Source: Pseudonocardia autotrophica
Lineage (GTDB): Bacteria; Actinomycetota; Actinomycetes; Mycobacteriales; Pseudonocardiaceae
Reading direction: 5' to 3'
Assembly (NCBI RefSeq): GCF_003945385.1
Contig: NZ_AP018921.1
Span: forward strand, 225,156-289,155
DNA length: 64,000 bases
Shown here piece by piece: positions 1 to 7,459 of the stretch. The notes under the pieces were generated by a model that saw only the letters and a list, made by a program, of their open reading frames with translations, was not told the origin of the DNA and made no database searches. Numbering within the stretch: position 1 is the stretch's first letter; every line of letters starts with the position of its first letter. The position numbers and the translations under genes are program-made.

Positions 1-164
1 GGAGACCATTCCCAGCGCTCGTGCGACGTTGCGAGCGCTTTGGGGCTGTGCTCCCGGCCTTAGAGCGTCCGGCAAATGAGGTCGCCGCGTGTCGTTGCAG
101 GTAGAGGCACGGACCCAGAAGTGATCATGGGATTGCTGAAGTCCTGTGATCGCCTGGAGGGTCC

Positions 165-1022
165 GTGCCTCTGTTGCCAGCATCCCTGATCGAGCCGCTG
201 TGGGTCGAGTTCGCTGACCTGATCGGGTCCGAACGACGGCCCGAGTTCTCCCCGACCCATCCGTGGGGCTGTCATCGTCGCCGGATCCCGGACCGGGTCG
301 TGTTCGAACACGTGCTCGCCGCGCTGGTGCACGGCAGCGGCTACGAACGCCTCGCCTCACCGGGCTGCTCGGACCGCACCATCCGCCGCCGCCTTGACGA
401 CTGGGCCCGGGCCGGCGTCGGTCGAGAAACGCTGCGCCAGGCCCTGGCCGGCTACGACCAGATGATCGGACTCGACCTCGATGACCTGTCCGTGGACGGG
501 TCGATCACCAAGTCCCCGTGCGGCGGTGAGGTATCCGGGCGCAGCCCGGTTGACCGGGGCAAACAGGGCACCAAACGCTCGGTGGCCGGCGCCGGGAACG
601 GGATCCCGCTGCACCTGGTCGCCGCCCGCGCCAATGATCACGACTCGCCGTTGCTCGAACCCACCCTGGCCGGGGTTTGCGACATGATCGGTCCGTTGCC
701 CGATCTGCCGGGCATGCATCTGGACCGGGGCTACGACTCGGCCAAGACTCGCGACCTGCTCGAGGTCCTCGGCTATGACGCCCACATCGCGCTCAAGGGC
801 GAACCCGCCCCGATCCAGGCTGGGCGGCGGTGGCCGGTCGAGCGCTTGCACGCGTGGATGAACGGGTTCGGCAAGCTGCGCCGGTTCACCGACAAGCGCC
901 GCGACATCGCCGAGTTCTACCTCAACCTCGCCGCCGCGTTGACCGTGATCCGCCGCCTGATCAACCGCGCACGCGTGCTCTACCGCTGGCCCACCCGGCC
1001 GACCACCCGCCGACTCCGCTGA
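165..1022 (+). CDS. IS5-family DDE transposase
   Basis: This 285-residue transposase cuts and joins the IS5 ends. An N-terminal helical region (residues about 1-85) precedes the DDE catalytic core: the first Asp is in VDGS (near residue 108), the second in LDRGYDS (near 190), and the Glu in VERLHAWM (near 226) followed by an RR-F segment. The start is a GTG about 100 bp inside the left terminal repeat and the stop lies 7 bp before the nested IS3. The length is usual for the family and no frameshift is needed, so the protein looks intact. The element can move only if its interrupted right end is still recognised. Confidence 0.92.
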   Translation: MPLLPASLIEPLWVEFADLIGSERRPEFSPTHPWGCHRRRIPDRVVFEHVLAALVHGSGYERLASPGCSDRTIRRRLDDWARAGVGRETLRQALAGYDQMIGLDLDDLSVDGSITKSPCGGEVSGRSPVDRGKQGTKRSVAGAGNGIPLHLVAARANDHDSPLLEPTLAGVCDMIGPLPDLPGMHLDRGYDSAKTRDLLEVLGYDAHIALKGEPAPIQAGRRWPVERLHAWMNGFGKLRRFTDKRRDIAEFYLNLAAALTVIRRLINRARVLYRWPTRPTTRRLR

Positions 1023-1057
1023 ACATCATTTTGAACCGCCCCGGCGTGTCCGGAGGC

Positions 1058-2005
1058 TCATGGGGTTGTGTGGCCGGCCTCGGTGAGGGCGGCGTGTTGA
1101 CGGTAGTGGGCCGCTTCGAGTTCGGCGGGTGGGATGTCGCCGCAGGCCTCGAACAGCCGGCGGTGGTTGAACCAGTCGACCCATTCCAGGGTGGCGATCT
1201 CGACCTGCTCGACGGTCCGCCACGGCCCCCGCGGTTTGATCAGCTCGGTCTTGAACAGCCCGATCACCGACTCGGCCAGGGCGTTGTCATAGGCGTCGCC
1301 GACCGATCCGACCGACGGGTCGATGCCGGCGGCGGCGAGGCGCTCGGTGTAGGCGATCGAGGTGTATTGCGACCCGGCGTCGTGATGACAGATCAACCCG
1401 GACAGGTCCTCGACGCCTTCGCGTTGACGGGTCCACACGGCCTGCTCCAGCGCGTCGAGCACCAGCTCGGTGCGCATCGTCGTGGCGGCGCGCCAGCCCA
1501 GGATGCGGCGGGCGTAGGCGTCGAGGACGAAGGCCACGTAGACCATCCCCGCCCAGGTCGGGACATAGGTGAAGTCCGCGACCCAGGTGCGGTTCGGGGC
1601 CGGCGGGTCGAACCGTCGCTCCACCAGGTCCGCCGGGCGCGGCGCGGCCGCGTCCGCGACGGTGGTGCGGACCCGGCGACCACGACGGGCACCGACCAGG
1701 CCCAGCTCGCCCATCAGCCGCTCCACCGTGCAACGGGCCACCGCGATGCCTTCGCGGTTGAGCGCGAGCCACACCTTCCGGGCGCCGTAGACGCCGTAGT
1801 TCTGGGCGTGCACCCGGGCGATGTCGACCTTGAGCTGATCATCACGCAGCGCCCGCTTGCACGGCTGCGCCTTCGCGGCGCGAGCGGCGTAGTAGGTCGA
1901 TGGGGCGATCGGGCAGCCGTGCTCGGAGAGCACTCTGCAGATCGGCTCGACTCCCCACCGCAACCCGCCCGCGTCCTGCTCGGCGTGGGCGGCGATGAAC
2001 CTCAC
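1058..2005 (-). CDS. IS3-family transposase OrfB (rve integrase core)
   Basis: The 315-residue product carries the IS3 integrase fold. An HTH_21-like N-terminal segment (GLRWGVEPICRVL) is followed by the catalytic core with WVADFTYVPTW (first Asp), HHDAGSQYTS (second Asp) and DNALAES (Glu). In the intact element OrfB is made as an OrfAB fusion by -1 frameshifting. Here the IS30 insertion separates orfA from orfB, so the fusion cannot form although the catalytic part is complete. The open frame continues upstream of the ATG to the IS30 junction, where residues AFFAAELD continue the OrfA sequence. Confidence 0.9.
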   Translation of the reverse strand: MRFIAAHAEQDAGGLRWGVEPICRVLSEHGCPIAPSTYYAARAAKAQPCKRALRDDQLKVDIARVHAQNYGVYGARKVWLALNREGIAVARCTVERLMGELGLVGARRGRRVRTTVADAAAPRPADLVERRFDPPAPNRTWVADFTYVPTWAGMVYVAFVLDAYARRILGWRAATTMRTELVLDALEQAVWTRQREGVEDLSGLICHHDAGSQYTSIAYTERLAAAGIDPSVGSVGDAYDNALAESVIGLFKTELIKPRGPWRTVEQVEIATLEWVDWFNHRRLFEACGDIPPAELEAAHYRQHAALTEAGHTTP

Positions 2006-2049
2006 GAGCGTGTCGAGGGCCGGTCGAGCTCGGCCGCGAAGAAAGCCGA

Positions 2050-3272
2050 CTTGGACTCAACCGGTCAGCGCAACACCGTGATAAATGATCATGGTGGAGG
2101 TGGTGGCGGTGGCGAAGTTGGGTCGTCCGGGGATGTCGGACGAGGACAGGCAGCAGCTGTGGGACCGCTGGGCGCGTGGGGAGTCGATCTCCCAGATCGC
2201 GCGGGCCATCCTGCGCCCGCCCGGTTCGGTGTTCACCGTGCTGAAGGGCACCGGCGGGTATGTGCCTGCGCCGCGGCGGCGCCGTGAGGGTTCGCTGACC
2301 CTCGCTGAGCGGGAGGAGATCTCTCGTGGCCTGGCGCGTGAGGAGTCGATGCGCACGATCGCCGCCCGCCTCGGCCGCTCCCCGTCGACGATCAGCCGTG
2401 AGATCGGCCGGAACAAGGGGCCGCGCAAGTACCGGGCCGTGGACGCGGAGGACCAGGCCTGGCGGCGGGCCCGGCGCCCGAAGCTGTGCCTTCTGGCGCG
2501 CAACGAGCGGCTGCGCCGCTTCGTGTCGGGCAAGCTCGGGGTGGACTGGTCCCCGGAGCAGATCGCCGGGTACCTGCGCAAGCACCACGAGCCGGGATCG
2601 GGGATGCGGGTGTCACACGAGACGATCTACAAGTCGCTGTTCGTGCAGGCCCGCGGCGTGCTGGCCAAGAACCTGCAACGCCACCTGCGGTCGGGGCGGC
2701 CGATCCGGCGCAACGTGCACAACACCGTGACCGGGCAGTGGCGCTCCCAGATCACCGACGCGGTCTCCATCCGTCACCGGCCCGCCGAGGTCGCCGACCG
2801 AGCCGTGCCCGGGCACTGGGAGGGCGACCTGCTCATTGGTCGTGGGCAGACTCAGATCGCCACCGTGGTCGAGCGCTCCACTCGGTTCACGGTGCTCGTC
2901 GCACTGTCCGGCAAGGACATGCGCTCGGTGACCCATGGCCTGTCGACGGTGATGACACGGCTGCCCGCGCAGGTGCTCAAGTCCCTGACCTGGGACCGCG
3001 GGATGGAGCTGGCCGGGCACAAGACCGTCAGCGCGAACACCGGCCTGCAGGTCTACTTCGCCGACCCCGCAAGCCCCTGGCAGCGCGGCACGAACGAGAA
3101 CACCAATCGCCTTCTGCGCCAGTACTTCCCGAAGGGCACGCGCATCGACTTCTCTCAGGACGACCTCGACCAGGTCGCCCATCAGCTGAACACGAGGCCG
3201 CGCAAGACCCTCGACTTCGACACCCCGGCCGATAGAATCGCGGCACTGTTGCGCTGACCGGTTGAGTCCAAG
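2050..3272 (+). mobile_element. IS30-family element inserted in the IS3
   Basis: Its 25-bp terminal repeats (CTTGGACTCAACCGG at the left end, complement at the right) are perfect and span 2050-2074 and 3248-3272. A 2-bp duplication GA flanks it at 2048-2049 and 3273-3274. Deleting it with one GA restores the IS3 reading frame LKAAS-AFFAAE, which fixes the boundaries to the base. The element is 1223 bp and holds one transposase. Confidence 0.94.
2085..3257 (+). CDS. IS30-family transposase
   Basis: This 390-residue DDE transposase has an N-terminal helix-turn-helix region (residues about 8-100, including a second motif REEISRGLAREESMRTIAARL) and a C-terminal core. Visible catalytic sites are Asp in HWEGDLLIG (near residue 245), Asp in LTWDRGMEL (near 305) and Glu in GTNENTNRL (near 338). 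The ATG at 2085 is 11 bp inside the left repeat, and the stop at 3257 lies inside the right repeat, which is common in IS30. No damage is seen, so this is the youngest and probably the only fully intact element of the nest. Confidence 0.93.
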   Translation: MIMVEVVAVAKLGRPGMSDEDRQQLWDRWARGESISQIARAILRPPGSVFTVLKGTGGYVPAPRRRREGSLTLAEREEISRGLAREESMRTIAARLGRSPSTISREIGRNKGPRKYRAVDAEDQAWRRARRPKLCLLARNERLRRFVSGKLGVDWSPEQIAGYLRKHHEPGSGMRVSHETIYKSLFVQARGVLAKNLQRHLRSGRPIRRNVHNTVTGQWRSQITDAVSIRHRPAEVADRAVPGHWEGDLLIGRGQTQIATVVERSTRFTVLVALSGKDMRSVTHGLSTVMTRLPAQVLKSLTWDRGMELAGHKTVSANTGLQVYFADPASPWQRGTNENTNRLLRQYFPKGTRIDFSQDDLDQVAHQLNTRPRKTLDFDTPADRIAALLR

Positions 3273-3556
3273 GACGCCGCTTTCAGGATCTCATTCGCCC
3301 GGCGCAGCTCGGCCACCTCACGCTTGAGCCGCTTGATCTCCGCGGACTCCTCCGTGCTCCCGCCCGGTCGCTGGCCCTGGTCGATCTCGGCCTGGCGGAC
3401 CCACTTGCGCACCGTCTCCGCCGTCCCAACGCCGAGTTTCTGCGCGACCGCGCCGATCGCGGCCCACTGCGAGTCGTAGTTCGGGGTCACCTCGGCAACC
3501 ATCCGGACCGCCCGCTCACGAAGCTCCCGCGGGTAGGGCTGGGCGCGATAGGTCAT
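3273..3556 (-). pseudogene. IS3-family OrfA, cut off by the IS30 insertion
   Basis: OrfA is the HTH protein that binds the IS3 ends. Residues 1-60 carry a Tc3/IS3-type helix-turn-helix (PRELRERAVRMV, GTAETVRKWVRQ) and residues 70-93 a leucine zipper (AEIKRLKREVAELRRANEIL). The IS30 element interrupts it after LKAAS, so translation runs into foreign sequence. Only the last residues and the frameshift window are lost. Confidence 0.85.
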
Positions 3557-3627
3557 GACTCCATCTCCTCAGAAGATCGAGTCTCCCGACACACCGGGGC
3601 GGTTCATTTGCCGGACGCTCTTAACCC

Positions 3628-3658
3628 TTGACCTTCGAGTCGGGTAGCGGGTTTAGCG
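3628..3658 (+). promoter_or_regulatory. MerR-type promoter with 19-bp spacer
   Basis: TTGACC (3628-3633) and TTAGCG (3653-3658) are separated by exactly 19 bp. This over-long spacer is the hallmark of promoters activated by DNA distortion by MerR-family proteins. Its centre carries an imperfect dyad (ACCTTCGAGTC / GGGTAGCGGGTT). The start codon of the MerR gene is only 10 bp beyond the -10, which suggests a leaderless transcript. The IS5 duplication ends 4 bp upstream of the -35. Confidence 0.6.
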
Positions 3659-3667
3659 TTCGGGATC

Positions 3668-4555
3668 GTGGACGGGCTGAAGGTTTCCCAGTTGGCCGAG
3701 CACGCCGGGGTGCCGGCGACGACGTTGCGGTACTACGAGCAGCAGGGGCTGCTCACGCCGCGGCGCTCGGCGTCGGGGTATCGACTTTTCGACGACGAGG
3801 CCCTCGATCAACTGCGGTTCATCGCCACGGCCAAGGGCTTGGGGCTCTCCCTCGACGACATCCGGATTCTGCTGCGTCCGTGGCAGCGCGAGGGCTGCCG
3901 GGAGGTGCAGCGGACGCTGGCGCCGATGCTCGCCCGGCGCTGCGCCGAGGCCCGCGAGCAGATCACCGCGCTGCAGGAGTTCACCGCCCGCCTCGACGAC
4001 GCCCGCCGCGTACTCGACGGGATCGACCGCGAGGGCCCCTGCGACGCCTCCTGCACCTTCCTGACCCGCGCGCAGGACACCGCCCCGGGCCACTCCGCCA
4101 CCGCCGGACCGCCCCGACCGATCCCCGGCCCGCGAGCGGCTGCGGGACCGATCCCGTCGCCCGCGCCGGCGGCGCTCGAGGTCCCCGACAGCGCCGGGGC
4201 GGCGTGTTCGTTGCCGGCGCCGAGCTGGCGGGGCCGGTGGGCCCGCTGGTCGCGGTTGCTCGTGCACGCCACGAGCCGTGAGCGCCTGGCCGACCGGGTA
4301 CAGGTCGGCTTCGACCCGGCGGTGCTCGAGGACGGCGGCGCAGGTGAGCTGGCCGCGCTGGTCCGCGCCGAGCAAGACTGCTGCCCGAGCCTGGCCATGT
4401 CTCTGACCATCGGACCCGGAGTCGTCGTCGAGGTACGCGTACCCGACGACGAGGCCGCCGAGGTCGCCACAAGCCTGTTCGGGCCTGTCCCCGTCAGCCA
4501 GGGGCCGGCGACCGCGGCGACGGTTGCCACGATGACGGGTGGGGGCCGCTCGTGA
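3668..4555 (+). CDS. MerR-family metal(loid) regulator with C-terminal extension
   Basis: Residues 1-70 form the MerR winged helix (KVSQLAEHAGVPATTLRYYEQQGLL) and residues about 75-120 the dimerisation coiled coil. A CDASC motif near residue 124 is a probable metal(loid) site. Unlike the usual 130-150-residue MerR, this protein has 295 residues: a Pro/Ala linker leads to a second domain (about 185-285) with an EQDCCPSL motif. That domain could be another thiol sensor or binding module. The gene overlaps the downstream pump by GTGA, so it probably controls its own operon from the 19-bp-spacer promoter. No Shine-Dalgarno precedes the GTG at 3668. The inducer is inferred to be arsenic or another thiophilic metal from the neighbours. 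Confidence 0.82.
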   Translation: MDGLKVSQLAEHAGVPATTLRYYEQQGLLTPRRSASGYRLFDDEALDQLRFIATAKGLGLSLDDIRILLRPWQREGCREVQRTLAPMLARRCAEAREQITALQEFTARLDDARRVLDGIDREGPCDASCTFLTRAQDTAPGHSATAGPPRPIPGPRAAAGPIPSPAPAALEVPDSAGAACSLPAPSWRGRWARWSRLLVHATSRERLADRVQVGFDPAVLEDGGAGELAALVRAEQDCCPSLAMSLTIGPGVVVEVRVPDDEAAEVATSLFGPVPVSQGPATAATVATMTGGGRS

Positions 4556-5595
4556 GCGTCGAGACCGTCGTGGCGTGGTGGGAACGACACCAGATCCCGA
4601 TCTACCTCACCGGGCTGGCTGTCGGTGCAGTGATCGGGGTGCTGCTCCCCGAGTCGACCGCGGCCGCGGTCGAGGTTGCGATCTACCCCGTGCTCGGACT
4701 GCTGCTCTACGCCACGTTCCTGCAGGTCCCGTTCGCCCAGATCACCCGCTCGCTGCGCGACGGGCGCTTCGTCACCGCGGCGCTGGTCCTCAACTTCGTA
4801 CTCGTCCCGGTGCTGGTGGCCGCCGCGATCCTGCCGCTGGGGCTCGAGCGGGCGGTGCTGTTCGGGGTGCTGCTGGTGTTGCTGACCCCGTGCATCGACT
4901 ACGTCATCGTGTTCTGCGGTCTGGCCGGCGGCGACGAACGCCGACTGCTGGCGATCTCCCCGCTGCTCATGCTCGCCCAGATCGTCGTGCTGCCCCTGTT
5001 TGTGCTCGTCGCCGTGGGCCCGGACCTGGTAGGTGCGATCGAGCCCGGCCCGTTCTTGGACGCCTTCGGGCTGCTCATCGCCGCCCCATTGGTACTGGCC
5101 TGGGTCACCGGGCGGCTGCGCGGACGCTTCCGCGCCGTCGCCGTGACCGAGCGGGCCGCGACCGCGGCCATGGTGCCGTTGATGACCCTGACCCTCGCTG
5201 TCGTGGTCACCAGCCAGGTTCCCACCCTGTCCGGGCAACTCGGCGCGATCGTGCCGGTGCTGCCGATCTACGTCGGATTCCTGGTGGTCATGGCCGCCGT
5301 GGGGATCGCGACCGCCCGCGCGTTCCGCTTCGACGTGCCCGCGACACGGGCGTTGGTGTTCAGCGGCGCCACGCGGAACTCGCTGGTGGTGCTACCCCTC
5401 GCGCTCGCTCTCCCACCGATGTTCGCGGTCACCCCGGCGGTCGTGATCGCCCAAACCCTGGTCGAGCTGATCGGTATGGTCGTATTCGTCCGTTTTCTGC
5501 CCCGCCTGATCCCCCAGCGGGCCCCCGCACCCACAGCACCGTCAGGGCAGGCCACTACGACACGCCGCACCGACGACCGCGAGGAGTCGCCGTGA
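4552..5595 (+). CDS. BASS-superfamily arsenic resistance permease
   Basis: This 347-residue integral membrane protein has about ten hydrophobic segments and the bile acid/sodium symporter (SBF/ACR3-like) arrangement. It probably exports arsenite or an organic arsenical across the membrane. A Cys sits in the motif TPCIDYV in the fourth membrane region, the place where ACR3 proteins keep their essential Cys. The start is the GTG that overlaps the MerR stop, and its own stop overlaps the ferredoxin GTG. It is clearly different from the canonical ACR3 at 8843-10003, so the island carries two unlike efflux proteins. Confidence 0.75.
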   Translation: MSVETVVAWWERHQIPIYLTGLAVGAVIGVLLPESTAAAVEVAIYPVLGLLLYATFLQVPFAQITRSLRDGRFVTAALVLNFVLVPVLVAAAILPLGLERAVLFGVLLVLLTPCIDYVIVFCGLAGGDERRLLAISPLLMLAQIVVLPLFVLVAVGPDLVGAIEPGPFLDAFGLLIAAPLVLAWVTGRLRGRFRAVAVTERAATAAMVPLMTLTLAVVVTSQVPTLSGQLGAIVPVLPIYVGFLVVMAAVGIATARAFRFDVPATRALVFSGATRNSLVVLPLALALPPMFAVTPAVVIAQTLVELIGMVVFVRFLPRLIPQRAPAPTAPSGQATTTRRTDDREESP

Positions 5596-5912
5596 CCTAT
5601 GTGATCGCCGAACCGTGCGTCGACGTGATGGACAAGTCCTGCATCGAGGAATGCCCCGTCGACTGCATCTACGAGGGCGCGCGGATGCTCTACATCCACC
5701 CTGACGAGTGCGTCGACTGCGGTGCCTGCGAGCCGGTCTGCCCCGTCGAAGCCATCTACTACGAGGACGACCTCCCCGAGCAGTGGAGCACCTACACCCA
5801 GATCAACGCCGAGTTCTTCGACTCCTACGGCAGCCCCGGCGGCGCCGCACGCCTCGGCCCAACCAGCAACGATCACCCGATCATCGCGCCCCTCCCCGTC
5901 GAACCCCGCTGA
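5592..5912 (+). CDS. 7Fe ferredoxin
   Basis: The 106-residue protein is a soluble electron carrier of the actinobacterial 7Fe type. The first cluster site reads C-x7-C-x3-CP (residues about 8-21, CVDVMDKSCIEECP) and the second is a full CVDCGACEPVCP motif (near 39-50). The first site lacks the CxxCxxC spacing of a normal 4Fe cluster, as in 3Fe-4S/4Fe-4S ferredoxins. Translation is coupled to the pump through a GTGA overlap. It could supply electrons to the ArsO-like flavoprotein, which is convergent with it only 18 bp away, but this pairing is inference. Confidence 0.9.
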   Translation: MTYVIAEPCVDVMDKSCIEECPVDCIYEGARMLYIHPDECVDCGACEPVCPVEAIYYEDDLPEQWSTYTQINAEFFDSYGSPGGAARLGPTSNDHPIIAPLPVEPR

Positions 5913-5930
5913 AGCACTGTCGCTCGACGG

Positions 5931-7040
5931 TCAGAGGCGAGCATGATTCGGCTCGGGTCTACGAGCGGGTCGTCCGATGATCTGTTCTACGCACGTGCGG
6001 GCCGTTCGCCCCGCGCCGATCAGGGTTGCGGCGGCGGCGCCGGTCCAGTCGCCGTAGCCGAGTAGGTGCAGTCGGGGTTCGTCGATGCTGCGGGTGCCGT
6101 CGGTGCGCGGGTGCCCGTGCGTGTCGGTGCTGAGGCCGAGCGGGGCGAGGTGGGCGAGGGCTGGGCGGAAGCCGGTGCACCAGATGATGGCGTCGAGGTC
6201 GGTGGTGGAGCCGTCGTCGCGGGCGACGCCGGTCGAGGTCAGCCGGTCGAACATGGGCTCGGCCCGCAGCACCCCGCGGTCCCGGGCGGCCTTGACGCTG
6301 GGGATCATGACGATGTCGCCGAGCGCGGCGACACCACCGGTGTCCGGGCGTCCCTCGCGCTGGGCGAGTTCGCGTTGGGTGGCGACGTCGAACAGGACCC
6401 GGCCGTCGACATCGTCGGGCAGGAATCGCGGTGGGGCCAGGGTGAACCAGTGCGTCGTCGCAACGGTGGAGACCTCGGCGAGGATCTGCGCCGCGGAGTT
6501 CGCACCACCGACCACACCGACGCGCTGACCACGGAACGGGTCGGGCCGGTGGTAGTTGACGGTGTGGATCTGGCGGCCGGTGAACTCCGCGCGGCCGGGT
6601 AGATCTGGGACGTGCGGGCAGCGCCAGGTACCGGTGGCGCTGATGACCGCCCGGGCGCGCCAGCTGCCCTGTGCGGTGCTGACGGCCAGGTGGTCCGGGT
6701 AGGCCTGTACGGCGGTGACGTCGACGGGGCGGCGGACGTCGAGTGCGTAACGCCGCTCGTAGTCGTCGAGGTAGGTGCGGACGTGGCCGGCGGTCGGGAA
6801 GGGCTCTGCGGGCTGGTCGGGCATCCACCACCCGGGCAGAGGGCTGTAGCGCGCGGGGGAGAACAGGCGCAGCGAGTCCCAGCCGTGTCGCCAGGCGCCG
6901 CCGGGCCCGGTCTGGGCATCGAGGATGACGAACGGGACCTGCGCTCGGCGCAGGTAGTAGCCCGCGGCGAGGCCGGCCTGGCCACCGCCGATCACGACCA
7001 CGGGCAGGTCGCGATCGGCGGTGTCAGGGGTACGGGTCAC
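5931..7040 (-). CDS. arsO: ArsO-like flavin-dependent monooxygenase
   Basis: This 369-residue cytosolic protein has an N-terminal FAD-binding motif VIGGGQAGLAAGYYL (residues about 16-30), a second nucleotide-binding motif GVVGGANSAAQ (near 172) and the C-terminal WCTGFRPAL motif of the YUM/ArsO branch of two-component flavoproteins. Members are regularly found in ars operons. The proposed role is oxidation of arsenic species, though biochemical proof is thin. Its ATG overlaps the stop of the upstream arsC by 4 bp, so it is the last gene of the minus-strand ars operon. Confidence 0.82.
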   Translation of the reverse strand: MTRTPDTADRDLPVVVIGGGQAGLAAGYYLRRAQVPFVILDAQTGPGGAWRHGWDSLRLFSPARYSPLPGWWMPDQPAEPFPTAGHVRTYLDDYERRYALDVRRPVDVTAVQAYPDHLAVSTAQGSWRARAVISATGTWRCPHVPDLPGRAEFTGRQIHTVNYHRPDPFRGQRVGVVGGANSAAQILAEVSTVATTHWFTLAPPRFLPDDVDGRVLFDVATQRELAQREGRPDTGGVAALGDIVMIPSVKAARDRGVLRAEPMFDRLTSTGVARDDGSTTDLDAIIWCTGFRPALAHLAPLGLSTDTHGHPRTDGTRSIDEPRLHLLGYGDWTGAAAATLIGAGRTARTCVEQIIGRPARRPEPNHARL

Positions 7041-7459
7041 GGGTTCGGGCTCGGCCCGGTCAATTCGGCGAGCAGGTCGTCGACCCGAGCGGCGATGTCG
7101 TCACGGATCAGGCGCATGCGGTCGAGTCCCTCGATCCCGCGGGCGGAGGGCTCGTCGGTGTCCCACGTACGGACCTCGGTGTCACCGGCGTCGACCCGCG
7201 CGTCCCGGCCAAGAGTGACCACGAGGTCGACGCGCCGGAGCAGCTCGGGGTCGATCGACGTCGGGGACTCGCCGCTGATGTCCGCGCCGGATTCGGCCAG
7301 CGCCTGCGCGGACAGGGCGTTGATCATCTCCCCCGGGTTGGTGCCGGCGGAGTGGACCTCGACCCGGTCGCCGGCGGCCTGGCGCATCAGCCCGGCGGCC
7401 ATCTGGGACTTGCCGCCGTTACGGACGCAGACGAACAGCACCGCAGGCGTGTCGGTCAC
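7037..7459 (-). CDS. arsC: Arsenate reductase, low-molecular-weight phosphatase fold, CX5K variant
   Basis: This 140-residue protein has the arsenate reductase/protein tyrosine phosphatase loop at its N terminus: C11-VRNGG-K17-SQMA. The loop has Lys where the classical CX5R motif has Arg. The rest (SAGTNPG, ALAESGADISGESP, DLVVTLGRDA, WDTDEPS) matches the small single-domain ArsC of actinobacteria, which use mycothiol and mycoredoxin to recycle. It would reduce arsenate to arsenite for the pumps. It overlaps both neighbours by 4 bp. Confidence 0.85.
   Translation of the reverse strand: MTDTPAVLFVCVRNGGKSQMAAGLMRQAAGDRVEVHSAGTNPGEMINALSAQALAESGADISGESPTSIDPELLRRVDLVVTLGRDARVDAGDTEVRTWDTDEPSARGIEGLDRMRLIRDDIAARVDDLLAELTGPSPNP

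Larger units (their letters stand above)
1032..3606 (-). mobile_element. IS3-family element inserted in the IS5 right end
   Basis: The terminal repeats are TGAACCGCCCCGG-GTGTC at 1032 and its complement ending at 3606, differing at one internal base. The 3-bp duplication ttt at 1029-1031 and 3607-3609 is the size typical of IS3. Without the nested IS30 the element is about 1350 bp. The coding strand is minus, with orfA at the 3606 end. Confidence 0.93.
63..3620 (+). mobile_element. IS5-family element, outermost of three nested insertion sequences
   Basis: The ends are inverted repeats GAGCGTCCGGCAAA (63-76) and its complement (3607-3620). They are flanked by a TTA duplication at 60-62 and 3621-3623, as expected for the IS427-type branch of IS5. 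Removing the inner IS3 (and its ttt duplication) leaves an element of about 980 bp. The IS3 landed 11-14 bp inside the right terminal repeat, so the two IS5 ends are now 3.5 kb apart. Confidence 0.9.

Noticed and set aside
830..2287. Long plus-strand open frame of 485 codons across the IS5/IS3 boundary
   Set aside because: It is antisense to the IS3 integrase and owes its length to GC bias; the sequence has no domain and crosses element borders.
3808..5238. 476-codon minus-strand frame opposite the MerR and pump genes
   Set aside because: Low-complexity His/Gln/Arg/Gly sequence, the mirror of two clearly functional genes.
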